In this document: positions 13,297 to 13,301 of the stretch, piece after piece
How positions within the stretch are numbered: position 1 is the first letter of the stretch
How the letters are laid out: every line of letters starts with the position of its first letter
Source: an uncultured Collinsella sp.
GTDB lineage: Bacteria; Actinomycetota; Coriobacteriia; Coriobacteriales; Coriobacteriaceae
Direction: 5' to 3'
DNA: 13,301 nucleotides
Assembly (NCBI GenBank): GCA_958403395.1
Contig: CATXXF010000049.1
Span: forward strand, 1-13,301
Made by a program: the position numbers and the translations under genes
The notes under the pieces: generated by a model
Seen by the model: only the letters and a program-made list of their open reading frames with translations
The model's database searches: none
What the model was told of the DNA's origin: nothing

Positions 13297-13301
13297 GAAA
13301 C

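Overview
The window is high-GC bacterial chromosome. Its gene set and its short AT-rich palindromic repeats resemble a gut actinobacterium of the class Coriobacteriia, most likely Collinsella or a close relative. That assignment is inference from gene style, the tRNA and recalled repeat types; no search was run. Almost all of it is compactly packed housekeeping metabolism.

Layout from left to right. The first 12 codons of a probable thymidylate kinase gene (1-36, minus) lie downstream of glmU (109-1521, minus), with a strong intrinsic terminator between them. Divergent from glmU is a three-gene ECF-type vitamin/metabolite importer: ecfT (1715-2608), a fused double ATPase ecfA (2608-4251) and an S component (4256-4969). 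Its genes overlap or nearly touch. A convergent exonuclease III gene (5120-5938, minus) follows. A sirtuin (6052-6804), a fused dihydropteroate synthase/HPPK folP-folK gene (6900-8633) and an abutting gene for a degenerate biotin-ligase-like protein (8634-9335) then run on the plus strand. coaX (type III pantothenate kinase, 9526-10299) is convergent with them. An initiator tRNA-fMet (10496-10572) has a clear promoter and a textbook terminator. A gene-less stretch holding a regular array of palindromes comes next (10661-10959), then a large FadH/BaiCD-like flavin/Fe-S oxidoreductase (11101-13131). The window ends with a terminator and a consensus promoter for a gene beyond the right edge.

How the genes fit together: cofactor supply is the common theme. 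The ECF importer probably takes up a vitamin, folP-folK makes dihydropteroate, coaX starts CoA synthesis, and the biotin-ligase-like protein is a relative of protein-lipoyl/biotinyl enzymes. glmU supplies UDP-GlcNAc for the cell wall.

The most unusual content is non-coding. Eight copies of a 16-nt element with an invariant 10-nt core (ATCTGTAACA) alternate in orientation. They form four 57-nt palindromes, each with a loop of exactly 25 nt, repeating every 80-81 nt and showing a 161-nt higher-order period. Separate AT-rich inverted repeats sit in both convergent intergenic gaps. A further one appears to have been inserted in frame into the linker of the ecfA ATPase. In proteins, the main oddities are a roughly 130-residue Ala/Glu/Pro-rich insertion inside the FolP barrel, a biotin-ligase-like protein without the expected catalytic motifs, and an altered active-site motif in the flavin oxidoreductase.
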